A stretch of 64,000 bases of DNA. It comes from Flavobacteriaceae bacterium (lineage in GTDB: Bacteria > Bacteroidota > Bacteroidia > Flavobacteriales > Flavobacteriaceae). The stretch covers positions 62,001 to 126,000 of the forward strand of contig JABDIV010000060.1 in assembly GCA_013003555.1 (NCBI GenBank). Direction: 5' to 3'. Both the position numbers and the translations under genes were made by a program. Shown here piece after piece: positions 20,193-29,031 of the stretch; position 1 is the first letter of the stretch, and each line of letters starts with the position of its first letter. The notes beneath the pieces are model-generated. The model was given only the letters and a program-made list of their open reading frames with translations, made no database searches and was not told the DNA's origin.

Positions 20193-21550
20193 TGAGTTTA
20201 TTTAAACATGGACGATATTCAGGGTATCTGAGACCCATTTCATACTTGATTGATTTGGGTATTGTAAATGGACTGGCAATCTTATACTTTTTTGAGAATA
20301 TCAATCCTATAGTTTACGTAATCTTTATGTCGGTGTCCTGGATCATGATGTCGGTCGTCTCTAAATTTTATGAGGTCTACAGGTATACAAGAGAGGTGAC
20401 TATTTTGGCTCTTATTTTAAGGCAACTCGTCTTATTCACCCTCTTAATTTTTGCTTTTAATGGGTATTATCATGAATTGAACATCAGACCGAATGCAATA
20501 ATTAAATATGTGTTGTCGGTCTTTTTATTGATCAGCATTTTCAAATTCACGATATATTATTTACTTCAGAAATACCGGTCCGAATTTGGCGGGAATTATC
20601 GAACCACGGTTATCCTGGGGCGAAACAAAAACACCAGGGCATTAGAGTCATTCTTTAAAAAGAATCCTGAGTACGGCTACATGCATAAAAAAAGCTTTGA
20701 TTTTAAAAGTCAATCAAAGCATTCCCTCGAAGAGTGCTTTAAATATATAAATCAGGAAAATATCGATGAGATCTATTGTTCGATTTCAGAACTGTCATCT
20801 GATGAAATATCAGAGGTGGTTGACTTTGCCGATAACAACTTAAAACTAGTGAAGTTTCTTCCCGATAATAAAGAGATTTATGCGAAGAAATTAAAGTATG
20901 AATATTACGAATATATTCCCATTCTCTCTTTGAGAAACATCCCATTACAGGATAACATCAATCAAGTGATAAAGAGAGGATTCGACATCCTCTTTGCGTC
21001 AGGGGTCATTATTTTTATATTGTCATGGTTAACACCATTGGTTGCGATTATGATCAAGCTGGAGTCCAGGGGTCCGGTATTTTTTAAACAATCGAGAAAC
21101 GGTTTTAATTATAAAGAATTCGACTGCTATAAATTCAGATCGATGACACCCAATATAAATGCGCACCTCTACCAGGCGACACGTGACGATAACCGAGTGA
21201 CGAAAGTGGGTCGTTTTATACGGAAAACAAGTATCGATGAACTACCACAATTTTTTAATGTGCTCTTTGGCGATATGTCGGTTGTTGGACCAAGACCCCA
21301 TATGGTTAGCCATACAAATATGTACGCCAAAAAGATCGATAAGTTTATGGTTCGTCATTTCGTAAAACCTGGTATAACAGGGCTTGCTCAGGTGAGCGGA
21401 TACAGGGGTGAGGTCGAATCAGATAAAGACATTATTGGGCGGGTAAAATATGACATTTTTTATATTGAAAATTGGTCGATCTTACTGGACATAAAGATCA
21501 TTTCCCAAACTTTCCTCAATGCGGTAAAAGGCGAGGAAAAAGCATATTAA
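20192..21550 (+). CDS. Polyprenyl-phosphate sugar-1-phosphate transferase (WcaJ/WbaP type)
   Basis: A 452-residue inner-membrane enzyme that starts repeat-unit assembly by moving a sugar-1-phosphate to undecaprenyl phosphate. The GTG start shares a base with the previous stop. The N-terminal half has about four or five helices and a CoA-binding-like domain; the C-terminal catalytic half has a further helix, KFRSMTPN, KTSIDELPQFFNVL and GDMSVVGPRPHM, and KPGITGLAQVSGYRGE. The sugar is most often glucose or galactose in this family. Its stop codon directly abuts the stop of the next gene, which reads the other way, so no terminator fits between them. Confidence 0.93.
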   Translation: MSLFKHGRYSGYLRPISYLIDLGIVNGLAILYFFENINPIVYVIFMSVSWIMMSVVSKFYEVYRYTREVTILALILRQLVLFTLLIFAFNGYYHELNIRPNAIIKYVLSVFLLISIFKFTIYYLLQKYRSEFGGNYRTTVILGRNKNTRALESFFKKNPEYGYMHKKSFDFKSQSKHSLEECFKYINQENIDEIYCSISELSSDEISEVVDFADNNLKLVKFLPDNKEIYAKKLKYEYYEYIPILSLRNIPLQDNINQVIKRGFDILFASGVIIFILSWLTPLVAIMIKLESRGPVFFKQSRNGFNYKEFDCYKFRSMTPNINAHLYQATRDDNRVTKVGRFIRKTSIDELPQFFNVLFGDMSVVGPRPHMVSHTNMYAKKIDKFMVRHFVKPGITGLAQVSGYRGEVESDKDIIGRVKYDIFYIENWSILLDIKIISQTFLNAVKGEEKAY

Positions 21551-22717
21551 TCAGTTTTCAAGAAACTTGATGAGTTTATCCAATTGCTGGTTAAAATCAA
21601 AATTTACATCAGCAGTTGCTCTTATAGTTTTACGCCTGGCACTGCTAAGTTCATCAGGTGATATTTGATTCAAAACCTTGTTCAGATCTTCATAATCGCC
21701 GGCTTTTGCAACCCAACCCAATTCATGCCTATTCACAATACCCTCACCTTCCCCTCCTCCGAAATAAAGTATCGGTAGGCCCAGCTTTGCCAATTCAAAG
21801 ATCTTCGAGGGTACCGAACCATAAATTCGGTTGAGTAAAGGAATGATAGCCACGTCAAAGCTTACTAATTCTTTATGTAAAATCGATCGCTCAAGTTCAC
21901 CGTGATAGTATAATGGAAGTTCTGGATTTGAGGTGATAAACTTTTCGATTTCATTTTTTTCGGCACCCTGACCGTATATATGAAACTCGTAACCCTTGTA
22001 ATTTAATCGCTCACAGAGATTAAAGATCCCTTGAGCGACACCAAGTAAACCGGCATAAACCAATTTAATTTTTTCAGAAGGATCATGTTCGATATTTAAA
22101 TTGAATTTTATATCTGGATAGTTTCTATATAACATCACTTTTTTATCCGGGCAGGTTAAGCGCACATGCTCTAGAATTTCTTCACTTTGACCCATAATTA
22201 AGTCGGCTTTTTTATAATTAGCACGCTCAATTCGCTCAAGTGCAGAATACATAAATCCATGTTTAAATGCGCCGAGTTTTAAACCGGCGAGAGGCCAGAG
22301 ATCACTAACATTCAAAACCATTTTACGCGATTTTGATTTTAAAAACCATAGAGCTGTATGGGCGACCAATAAAGGCGGAGATTGAATGATAACGGTTTCA
22401 GGTATTTTATTAAAAAGAAAGTACCAGCATAAACTGAAGCTGAAGGACAACATTGCGACCAGTCTGATGATTTTATTTTTCGAGTTGCTGGCTAATACCC
22501 ATAGCCTGTGAATCTTTATGCCGTCTTCGTTTCGGCTCACCCTGAAATGACCTCTATAATCCTCAAATATTTTTCCGCGTGGATAATTTGGAAGCGGAGC
22601 CAGAACCGTTAGGCTAAATCCTCTGGAATGTAATCCATGGGCAAGATGATAAATTCGGTTTGAAGCAGCTCCGGTTTCAGGGGGATAATAATTGGTAATG
22701 ACAAGGATTTCCCCCAT
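21551..22717 (-). CDS. Glycosyltransferase family 4, WcaI/WbuB-like
   Basis: A 388-residue GT-B glycosyltransferase on the complementary strand. The N-terminus has ILVITNYYPPETGAASNR and LAPLPNYPRGKIF, usual for the WcaI/WbuB branch. The donor domain has KLVYAGLLGVAQG and the site VPSKIFELAKLGLPILYF. A sugar donor of UDP-hexosamine type is common in the branch. The gene starts two bases after wecB ends, so wecB and this gene are transcribed together, and UDP-ManNAc or a derivative is a candidate substrate. Confidence 0.9.
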   Translation of the reverse strand: MGEILVITNYYPPETGAASNRIYHLAHGLHSRGFSLTVLAPLPNYPRGKIFEDYRGHFRVSRNEDGIKIHRLWVLASNSKNKIIRLVAMLSFSFSLCWYFLFNKIPETVIIQSPPLLVAHTALWFLKSKSRKMVLNVSDLWPLAGLKLGAFKHGFMYSALERIERANYKKADLIMGQSEEILEHVRLTCPDKKVMLYRNYPDIKFNLNIEHDPSEKIKLVYAGLLGVAQGIFNLCERLNYKGYEFHIYGQGAEKNEIEKFITSNPELPLYYHGELERSILHKELVSFDVAIIPLLNRIYGSVPSKIFELAKLGLPILYFGGGEGEGIVNRHELGWVAKAGDYEDLNKVLNQISPDELSSARRKTIRATADVNFDFNQQLDKLIKFLEN

Positions 22718-22719
22718 TG

Positions 22720-23811
22720 TTAATTATATATTTTGATTAGATGACGCACAATTCTTTCGGCAGCATGACCATCCCACAGTTCAGGAATTTCACCATTCGG
22801 CCATGACCCGTTAAAAAGTGCTTCAAGGGCGGCGGTGAGTTGATTCGCGTCTTGACCAACCAGTCGATTGGTACCGATCTCACAGGTTTCAGGCCGTTCT
22901 GTATTTTCGCGTAGTGTTATACAGGGAACATGCATAACCGTTGTTTCTTCGGTTATGCCTCCTGAATCTGTAAGAACACCTAAGGCATGTTCAACCAAAT
23001 AGTTAAATTCTAAATAACCAAGCGGGTCAACATAATGTAAGTTCGAATGTTGAATATCTAGTTTTTCCAGCACTTTCCTGGTTCTCGGATGAACGGGAAA
23101 TATTATTGGATAATTTCTACTGTTTGAAACAATTACTGAAATTAAGGCTTTTAGTTTTGTTTCTTCGTCAACGTTGCTTGGACGATGAAGGGTCATGACC
23201 AGGTAAGACTTACTTTGCAGGTCAAGCTCTGACCAAATAGTCGGGGGAGTGAATCGATGCTTGTGCTTTAAAAGGGTATCGATCATCACATTACCCACAA
23301 AGAAGATTTTACTTAAATCATTGCCCAATGCCTCCAAATTTTTATTGGCATGATGCGAAGTAGTAAAGAAATAATCGGTGAGACTGTCGGTTACAATACG
23401 GTTGATTTCTTCAGGCATATCCATATCTCCTGAACGTATTCCTGCTTCAACATGTGCAACGTCAACCCCTGCCTTTTTAGCAACTATTGTACAGGCCAAT
23501 GTCGAGGTGACATCGCCCACCACCATGACGAGATCGGTTTGATGAATGCAAAGATCTTTCTCAAACCCAATCATAATTGCTGCTGTTTGTTCGGCCTGCG
23601 TACCGCTTTTTACATCCAGGTTGATATGGGGCATCGGAATGCCAAGGTCTTTAAAAAAAGCGTCACTCAAATTGGCATCGTAATGTTGCCCCGTATGTAC
23701 CAGTCGATAGTTGATGTCATGGCCCTGGTCTCTCTTGGCGTGCAATGCAGCAATAATAGGAGCGATTTTCATGAAATTTGGCCGAGCACCAGCTACGATG
23801 GTTATTTTCAT
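22720..23811 (-). CDS. wecB: UDP-N-acetylglucosamine 2-epimerase, non-hydrolysing
   Basis: WecB interconverts UDP-GlcNAc and UDP-ManNAc in the cytoplasm. The 363-residue protein has the opening GARPNFMKIAPI (8-19), HTGQHYD, HVEAGIRSGD and the nucleotide-contacting DSGGITEE, and FPVHPRTR in the second domain. Length and motifs agree with the family. It overlaps the CapK-like gene by four bases. No wecC-type dehydrogenase for ManNAcA is nearby unless the ugd-like gene on the other strand does that job, so the product may be used directly. Confidence 0.95.
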   Translation of the reverse strand: MKITIVAGARPNFMKIAPIIAALHAKRDQGHDINYRLVHTGQHYDANLSDAFFKDLGIPMPHINLDVKSGTQAEQTAAIMIGFEKDLCIHQTDLVMVVGDVTSTLACTIVAKKAGVDVAHVEAGIRSGDMDMPEEINRIVTDSLTDYFFTTSHHANKNLEALGNDLSKIFFVGNVMIDTLLKHKHRFTPPTIWSELDLQSKSYLVMTLHRPSNVDEETKLKALISVIVSNSRNYPIIFPVHPRTRKVLEKLDIQHSNLHYVDPLGYLEFNYLVEHALGVLTDSGGITEETTVMHVPCITLRENTERPETCEIGTNRLVGQDANQLTAALEALFNGSWPNGEIPELWDGHAAERIVRHLIKIYN

Positions 23812-25127
23812 ACCGACTGATTTATATAGGAAATGAACTGTTTTAGTTTACCGCTTTTGGTCCGTTTGAGATTTGATAATCGCTCAAATTCAATTCGAAT
23901 CCCGTCTTCGAGGTAATTTACCATTTCTTTAGAAATTTTATCTTCTTTTTTCTGAGATAAGGGCTCTTCACTCACATAACTCACTTTAAAAAAATCTGGT
24001 TCGAATTGTTCAATGATGAATTCCTTTACATTACCATCGTCCTCAATGATGCTTTTTGTGATATAGTAAAAAGTTAGCCCTGCGGCCCGTTTTCCACTGG
24101 GAAGTATTGCCATATCATTTGTTCGACCGATTAACTTCTTTAAGATGGGTGTTTTTATGGTGCCTGCCCCCGATAATACTCCAACATCGCCGATGTCATA
24201 ACGAATGAAAGGGTGAGCTGTATTATAAAGCGATGTAATAACAACACGACCTTCCTGGCCTGTAGACACTGGAATTCCCTCATCATTTACTAATTCAACA
24301 AATAATGTTTCGCTGTTAAGCTGCCATTGATCATCGGGGTTTTGAAAAGCGATCAAATCGAGCTCTGACGCCCCATACTCATTTACTACGGGTATCCCAA
24401 ACACCCGCTCCATCAGGGCTTTATCATCATCAAACAACATTTCTGAGGTCACCATACAAACTTTCAGGCTATTGCATACCGTTTTGAGATTAACACCCTT
24501 GCGATCGAGAAACTTGGCAAACTGGACGATCGGACTCGTATATCCGTTGATATAATCGAATGGCCTCTTAGAAAATTGTTTTAAGCAAAAATCCATAGCA
24601 GCATCACTCAAATCGAAAACAGTAAACCGATATCGATGACTAAAATAGTCTTTTATCCGCTCCTTATAATACCCGAAATGATCAAGAGGAATACCATAGA
24701 AACGGGCTTGCCATGAATGATTAAAATCGATATCATACCATGAAAATCTGTTCATAATAACAGCCCATGTTAAAGCGTGACTCCATTTATCTTTTGCAAA
24801 AACGAATGGATCCCCCGATGAACCTGAGGTTTTATTTACATAAACATCTTTGGGTTTCAATCCTTGGGATAATCGATTTTTAAGCGGTTGCTGAAGATCA
24901 CGTTTGGTCATTATGGGGACATTCTCCCATTTTGAGTAACTATCCTGAAGACCAATAGACCTGTAAAATGAATTATTCTTAAGATGATAGCTGACTATGG
25001 CCCTTCGTTTTTCATCTATATAGGCAGAATAATCATCTTTTTTAATCTTCTGAATTTGAGTCAGTGCTTGCTTGGCTTTATCGATTGGATAGCCATTTAA
25101 GCGTAAGGAAAAATCGAATAATTTCAA
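23808..25127 (-). CDS. CapK/phenylacetate-CoA ligase-like adenylate-forming enzyme
   Basis: A 439-residue protein of the ANL superfamily, in the CapK branch often found in capsule loci. The ATP-binding loop is KTSGSSGDPF, then NEYGASELD and RYDIGDVG are the later adenylation motifs. The C-terminal lid ends with LKRTKSGKLKQFI, with the lysine typical of these enzymes. The start is TTG 25127; no ATG lies just upstream. The enzyme should activate a carboxylic acid as an acyl-adenylate, and perhaps pass it to CoA or a sugar amine. The acid cannot be predicted. Confidence 0.85.
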   Translation of the reverse strand: MKLFDFSLRLNGYPIDKAKQALTQIQKIKKDDYSAYIDEKRRAIVSYHLKNNSFYRSIGLQDSYSKWENVPIMTKRDLQQPLKNRLSQGLKPKDVYVNKTSGSSGDPFVFAKDKWSHALTWAVIMNRFSWYDIDFNHSWQARFYGIPLDHFGYYKERIKDYFSHRYRFTVFDLSDAAMDFCLKQFSKRPFDYINGYTSPIVQFAKFLDRKGVNLKTVCNSLKVCMVTSEMLFDDDKALMERVFGIPVVNEYGASELDLIAFQNPDDQWQLNSETLFVELVNDEGIPVSTGQEGRVVITSLYNTAHPFIRYDIGDVGVLSGAGTIKTPILKKLIGRTNDMAILPSGKRAAGLTFYYITKSIIEDDGNVKEFIIEQFEPDFFKVSYVSEEPLSQKKEDKISKEMVNYLEDGIRIEFERLSNLKRTKSGKLKQFISYINQSV

Positions 25128-25185
25128 TTGTTCAGGAGATATAAAGGTTTCTGTAAATTAATTATTTTTTGAACGTAAAAGCAAT

Positions 25186-25193
25186 TATTTTTG
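25186..25193 (+). promoter_or_regulatory. -7 element (TATTTTTG) upstream of purD
   Basis: An exact match to the Bacteroidota -7 consensus TAnnTTTG lies 20 bases before the purD ATG at 25214. A -33 TTG at the best distance is not clear, only a run of T. So I am confident of the motif and less sure of the promoter. Confidence 0.4.
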
Positions 25194-25213
25194 AGCATTA
25201 AAATTTGGGAGAA

Positions 25214-26485
25214 ATGAATGTTTTAATACTGGGATCTGGTGGAAGAGAGCACACATTTGCTTGGAAAATAGCGCAGAGCCCGCTTTGCAACACACTATAT
25301 GTGGCGCCGGGGAATTCCGGAACCCAGGCAATTGCAACGAATATCCCTTTGAAATTAAATGATTTTGAAGCCATAAAAAAGACGATTCTCGACCGCGGTA
25401 TCGACATGTTGGTGGTTGGGCCTGAGGATCCCCTTGTAAATGGCATCCATGATTTTGTAAAAAATGATCCTCAACTGAAAAGCGTGGCGGTAATCGGCCC
25501 ACGGAAAAAAGCGGCACAGTTAGAAGGCAGTAAGGAGTTTGCAAAAGCCTTTATGATGCGCCATAATATTCCGACGGCAGCGTATGAAAGTTTCACGGCT
25601 AATGATTTGGAAAAAGGTTTTGCGTTCCTTGAAACACTCAAACCTCCATATGTATTAAAAGCTGATGGACTTGCAGCGGGTAAGGGCGTGTTGATACTTG
25701 AAAACCTCGCAACGGCAAAAGATGAACTCAAGCAAATGCTGGTCGGTTCAAAATTTGGTGAAGCCAGTCGAAAGGTGGTCATCGAAGAATTTTTAGATGG
25801 TATAGAATTAAGCTGTTTTGTTCTTACCGATGGCACGGATTATAAAATATTGCCATATGCAAAGGATTACAAGCGGATTGGTGAAGGTGATACCGGATTA
25901 AATACTGGCGGCATGGGTGCTGTTTCGCCTGTTCCCTTCGCAGATGATACTTTTCTTACCAAAGTGGAAAACCAAATTGTTAAACCAACAGTTGCGGGAT
26001 TACAAAAAGACAACCTTCCGTATAAAGGCTTCATTTTTATAGGCTTGATCAGGGTGGAGGATGAACCCTTGGTTATCGAATATAATGTTAGAATGGGTGA
26101 CCCGGAAACTGAAGTGGTTTTGCCCCGATTAAAAAACGATTTAATCGAATTGTTCAAGGCTGTCGAAGATGGAACCCTGAACGAAATTGATATTGAAATA
26201 GATGAACGAGCAGTCACAACCGTTATGTTGGTTTCTGGTGGATATCCTGAATCCTACGAAAAAGGAAAAGAAATAAAAGGACTGGACCAGGTTAAGGATT
26301 CGATCGTTTTTCATGCAGGAGCTTTGGTAAAAAACAATGTTGTATGCACTTCAGGTGGGCGCGTATTGGCGATTAGTTCTTATGGGGAATCTCATATTGA
26401 GGCATTAAAAAAATCGTATCATAGCATTGCATCGATACGATTTGATAATATGTATTATAGAACGGATATCGGTTTTGACCTATAG
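25214..26485 (+). CDS. purD: Phosphoribosylamine--glycine ligase
   Basis: PurD joins phosphoribosylamine to glycine using ATP, step two of purine synthesis. I use ATG 25214, giving NVLILGSGGREH as the family's standard start; a TTG three codons earlier at 25205 is less likely. The protein has 423 residues with the N-terminal GSGGREH loop, ATP-grasp motifs LKADGLAAGKGV and NVRMGDPETEVV, and LNTGGMGAVSP. It stands alone here; its end overlaps the convergent small membrane-protein gene by six bases. Confidence 0.96.
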   Translation: MNVLILGSGGREHTFAWKIAQSPLCNTLYVAPGNSGTQAIATNIPLKLNDFEAIKKTILDRGIDMLVVGPEDPLVNGIHDFVKNDPQLKSVAVIGPRKKAAQLEGSKEFAKAFMMRHNIPTAAYESFTANDLEKGFAFLETLKPPYVLKADGLAAGKGVLILENLATAKDELKQMLVGSKFGEASRKVVIEEFLDGIELSCFVLTDGTDYKILPYAKDYKRIGEGDTGLNTGGMGAVSPVPFADDTFLTKVENQIVKPTVAGLQKDNLPYKGFIFIGLIRVEDEPLVIEYNVRMGDPETEVVLPRLKNDLIELFKAVEDGTLNEIDIEIDERAVTTVMLVSGGYPESYEKGKEIKGLDQVKDSIVFHAGALVKNNVVCTSGGRVLAISSYGESHIEALKKSYHSIASIRFDNMYYRTDIGFDL

Positions 26486-26707
26486 ATAAGAATGGGCGGT
26501 AACCGATTTATCTTCCTCATTATTATCGTTGGCTGCTTTTAATTGCCCCATCCAATACATAAAAGCAACTATGCCGGTAATTAAGAATAACCAGGACAGG
26601 ATGTTAGCTCCCCACCAATTATCGAGTTCAAGCGCCCGAAGGGCGTCAAAAGGAGCAAATAAAACATTTACAAATAAGTCCTGGATGGCATAAAAGAAAT
26701 CTTTCAT
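26480..26707 (-). CDS. Small conserved membrane protein (DUF6341-like)
   Basis: A 75-residue protein with one clear membrane helix at about 34-52 (ANILSWLFLITGIVAFMYW). It begins KDFFYAIQDLFVNVLFAPFD and ends in a short acidic/polar tail. I recall this family between purD and upp in Flavobacteriaceae (DUF6341, from memory). Function unknown. Its 3' end overlaps the purD stop region, and its start region faces the DUF6427-like gene. Confidence 0.75.
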   Translation of the reverse strand: MKDFFYAIQDLFVNVLFAPFDALRALELDNWWGANILSWLFLITGIVAFMYWMGQLKAANDNNEEDKSVTAHSYL

Positions 26708-26750
26708 GGTATAATCTTATATTTATGATGCGAATATACGAACTCTTTAG

Positions 26751-27674
26751 ATGATTACAAGATTTTTTAGTACTTCAAGACCCATTCATCTTGTGCTAAT
26801 CACCCTGGCGGTCTTATTGCTTTTCGTAGTCGCGAGAACGGTAGGATTGAATAACGAAATCGATCTTGGGTATTTACTTTTCGAATCAGGTGTTTTTTTA
26901 GTCTTGTTTGCGTCGATAGTCGTATTTTCTTTTTTTGTATCTAAAAACACCCTCACCTTAGATAACGGTTATAAACTCCTCTTTTTTGCTTTATTTCTTG
27001 CGATCGTTCCCCAAACATTAATGAACAGCAATACACTCTTAGCCAATTTATTTATCATTCTTGCGCTTAGACGATTATTTAGCCTGAAGAACAATCTTAG
27101 GGTAAAGAAAAAGTTGTTTGATGCGGGATTCTGGGTTGCTTTGGCGACATACTTTTATTTTGGAGCTGTACTGTTTTTTTTACTAATTTTTGTGGCTCTT
27201 CTGGTTTTTTCAATTTCCAGGATCAATAATTTGATCGTCCCTGTGCTTGGCTTTTTAACCGTATTGATCATATTGACCAGTTATTCCATAATTACAACCG
27301 GAAACTACGGTTCGTTTCTGGAGATCGCTCAGCTCCCCAGCTACGATTATTCGGTTTATAATGATATCGGCCTGGTAATCGGCTTAACCATTTTGATTTC
27401 TTTCGGAATTTGGGCGAGCTTTTTCTATATAAAAAGCTTTAAAGAAAAACTAAAAACCGCAAAATCAGTACACTATCTGGTTATTTTGAATGTGATGATC
27501 GCCATGATTCTTGTCGTAACGACTCCTAAAAAGGATGGTAGTGAGTTTATTTTTTTATTCACTCCCCTGGCAATAATTATGAGCAATTATCTGGAAGGTG
27601 TTTCAGAGCGATGGTTTGCCGAAGTTTTTATCTGGCTGCTTATCTTAACACCGGTTGCAAAGCTAATGCTGTAA
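26751..27674 (+). CDS. Conserved polytopic membrane protein (DUF6427-like)
   Basis: A 307-residue protein that is mostly hydrophobic, with about nine membrane segments and short basic loops (LRRLFSLKNNLRVKKK at about 102-117). The N-terminus ITRFFSTSRP is the common start of this flavobacterial family. I recall it next to upp in many genomes (DUF6427, from memory). No catalytic motif is visible. It is divergent from the 75-residue gene and overlaps the end of upp by 12 bases. Confidence 0.75.
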   Translation: MITRFFSTSRPIHLVLITLAVLLLFVVARTVGLNNEIDLGYLLFESGVFLVLFASIVVFSFFVSKNTLTLDNGYKLLFFALFLAIVPQTLMNSNTLLANLFIILALRRLFSLKNNLRVKKKLFDAGFWVALATYFYFGAVLFFLLIFVALLVFSISRINNLIVPVLGFLTVLIILTSYSIITTGNYGSFLEIAQLPSYDYSVYNDIGLVIGLTILISFGIWASFFYIKSFKEKLKTAKSVHYLVILNVMIAMILVVTTPKKDGSEFIFLFTPLAIIMSNYLEGVSERWFAEVFIWLLILTPVAKLML

Positions 27675-28325
27675 TTTAATTCCGAAGGAAAGATCTCCAG
27701 CATCTCCTAATCCCGGTACGATGTATCCGTAATCGTTAAGTTCGGGGTCGAGATCGGCCAGCCACAGATGTGTTTCTTCAGGTACTTTATTCTCCAAATA
27801 GTCCAGACCTTGCTTAGAAGCAATTACGCTCAATATGTGAAGCTGTTTTGGTTTTCCATATTTTAAGAGAGCCTCATACGCCAGCCAGCAAGATTGACCG
27901 CTTGCAAGCATCGGATCCGCCAGAATTAAAGTCTTATTGTTTAAATTCGGACAGGCGAGATATTCGATAATGATCTCAAATTTAGAGGCATCATGAATAT
28001 CGTGCTTTCTGTATGCTGAAATGAATGCGTTATCAGCCTGATCGAAGCAATTCAAAATCGTTTGATGCATGGTCAGCCCGGCTCTAAGAATGGAGCATAC
28101 AACAATATCCTGATCTGGAACTTCCGTTTTTTTTATTCCCAGTCCGGTTTGGATTTCAACCGGGTGATATTGCAGCCTCTGGCTCATTTCGTAGCAAAGA
28201 AATTGCGTTATCCTGCTGATATTCGTTCTGAAGCGAAGGCGGTCCTTTTGGATGATTTCACTACGTATTTCCTCCAAATAGGTGTTGAGTATTGATTTCT
28301 TTTTTGAAAGGATATGGATTTCCAT
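27663..28325 (-). CDS. upp: Uracil phosphoribosyltransferase
   Basis: Upp makes UMP from uracil and PRPP. The frame is open to 28442, but I start at ATG 28325 because EIHILSKKKSILNTYLEEIR is the family's beginning; the longer version would overlap the divergent gene. From there the protein has 220 residues. The PRPP loop is LADPMLASGQSC, SILRAGLTMHQTIL is the second conserved block, and PGLGDAGDLSFG closes the uracil site. Compared with the common DPMLATGGS, the loop has Ser-Gly-Gln, a form I have seen in Bacteroidota. Confidence 0.93.
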   Translation of the reverse strand: MEIHILSKKKSILNTYLEEIRSEIIQKDRLRFRTNISRITQFLCYEMSQRLQYHPVEIQTGLGIKKTEVPDQDIVVCSILRAGLTMHQTILNCFDQADNAFISAYRKHDIHDASKFEIIIEYLACPNLNNKTLILADPMLASGQSCWLAYEALLKYGKPKQLHILSVIASKQGLDYLENKVPEETHLWLADLDPELNDYGYIVPGLGDAGDLSFGIKLQH

Positions 28326-28366
28326 GGCCGAAGGTTGTCGAAGTAGTAAAGTTAATGAAATAGAAG

Positions 28367-28374
28367 TATCTTTG
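28367..28374 (+). promoter_or_regulatory. -7 element (TATCTTTG) for the DUF4254 gene
   Basis: An exact TAnnTTTG motif lies 16 bases before ATG 28390. No -33 TTG stands at the best spacing (the nearest, 28335-28337, is 29 bases away). A near match TAACTTTA reading the other way at 28347-28354 could serve upp, so this gap probably holds two divergent promoters. Confidence 0.4.
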
Positions 28375-28389
28375 TATTCAAAATGTACA

Positions 28390-29004
28390 ATGACTATGTT
28401 TTCAGATAAGGCAAATACCATTTTTAAGGAAGCCATAAACACTTATAAAGTACTCAACTCGGTCGATCAACACTTTGAAAATAAATACAACAAAGAAGAT
28501 GACCTTATCGCGCATTTATTATATAGAAAATGCTGGATCGATACGGTTCAATGGGCCTATGAAGATATCATAAGAGATCCGCAGATCGATCCGGTATCTG
28601 CTCTGGAATTAAAGCGAAAAATTGACGCATCTAACCAGGATCGCACAGATACGGTTGAGTATATAGACAGCTATTTTCTGGATAAATATAAAGACGTTCA
28701 AATTCAGCCGGGTGCCAAAATTAATTCTGAAAGTCCGGCATGGGCCATAGACCGCCTATCGATATTGGCGCTAAAGGTGTATCACATGCGTTTAGAGACC
28801 GTGCGTGAAGATGCGAACGCAACACATAAGGCCGCCTGCCAGAAAAAACTGGATGTATTACTCGAACAGCGAAAAGATCTCTCTACAGCTATTGACGACC
28901 TTCTCAATGATATAAAATCCGGACGCAAATACATGAAGGTTTATAAGCAGATGAAAATGTATAACGATGATGAGCTGAATCCGGTCTTACGCGGTCAAAA
29001 ATAG
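28390..29004 (+). CDS. DUF4254 family protein
   Basis: A soluble, helix-rich protein of about 204 residues. The frame is open to 28282, but those codons overlap upp, and the promoter-like TATCTTTG at 28367 puts the start at ATG 28390 or 28396. CWIDTVQWAYEDIIRDP and NQDRTDTVEYID are the family blocks I recognise as DUF4254. It has no known function, but it is commonly beside a GT9 glycosyltransferase gene, as here with 27 bases between them, so a role in LPS core or cell-surface sugar assembly is inferred. Confidence 0.85.
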   Translation: MTMFSDKANTIFKEAINTYKVLNSVDQHFENKYNKEDDLIAHLLYRKCWIDTVQWAYEDIIRDPQIDPVSALELKRKIDASNQDRTDTVEYIDSYFLDKYKDVQIQPGAKINSESPAWAIDRLSILALKVYHMRLETVREDANATHKAACQKKLDVLLEQRKDLSTAIDDLLNDIKSGRKYMKVYKQMKMYNDDELNPVLRGQK

Positions 29005-29031
29005 CCCAACACTTAACATGGCCTGGATCAG

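Noticed and set aside
28326-28442. Longer N-terminus of upp, back to 28442
   Set aside because: The added 39 residues overlap the start of the divergent DUF4254 gene and its promoter element, and have no family counterpart.
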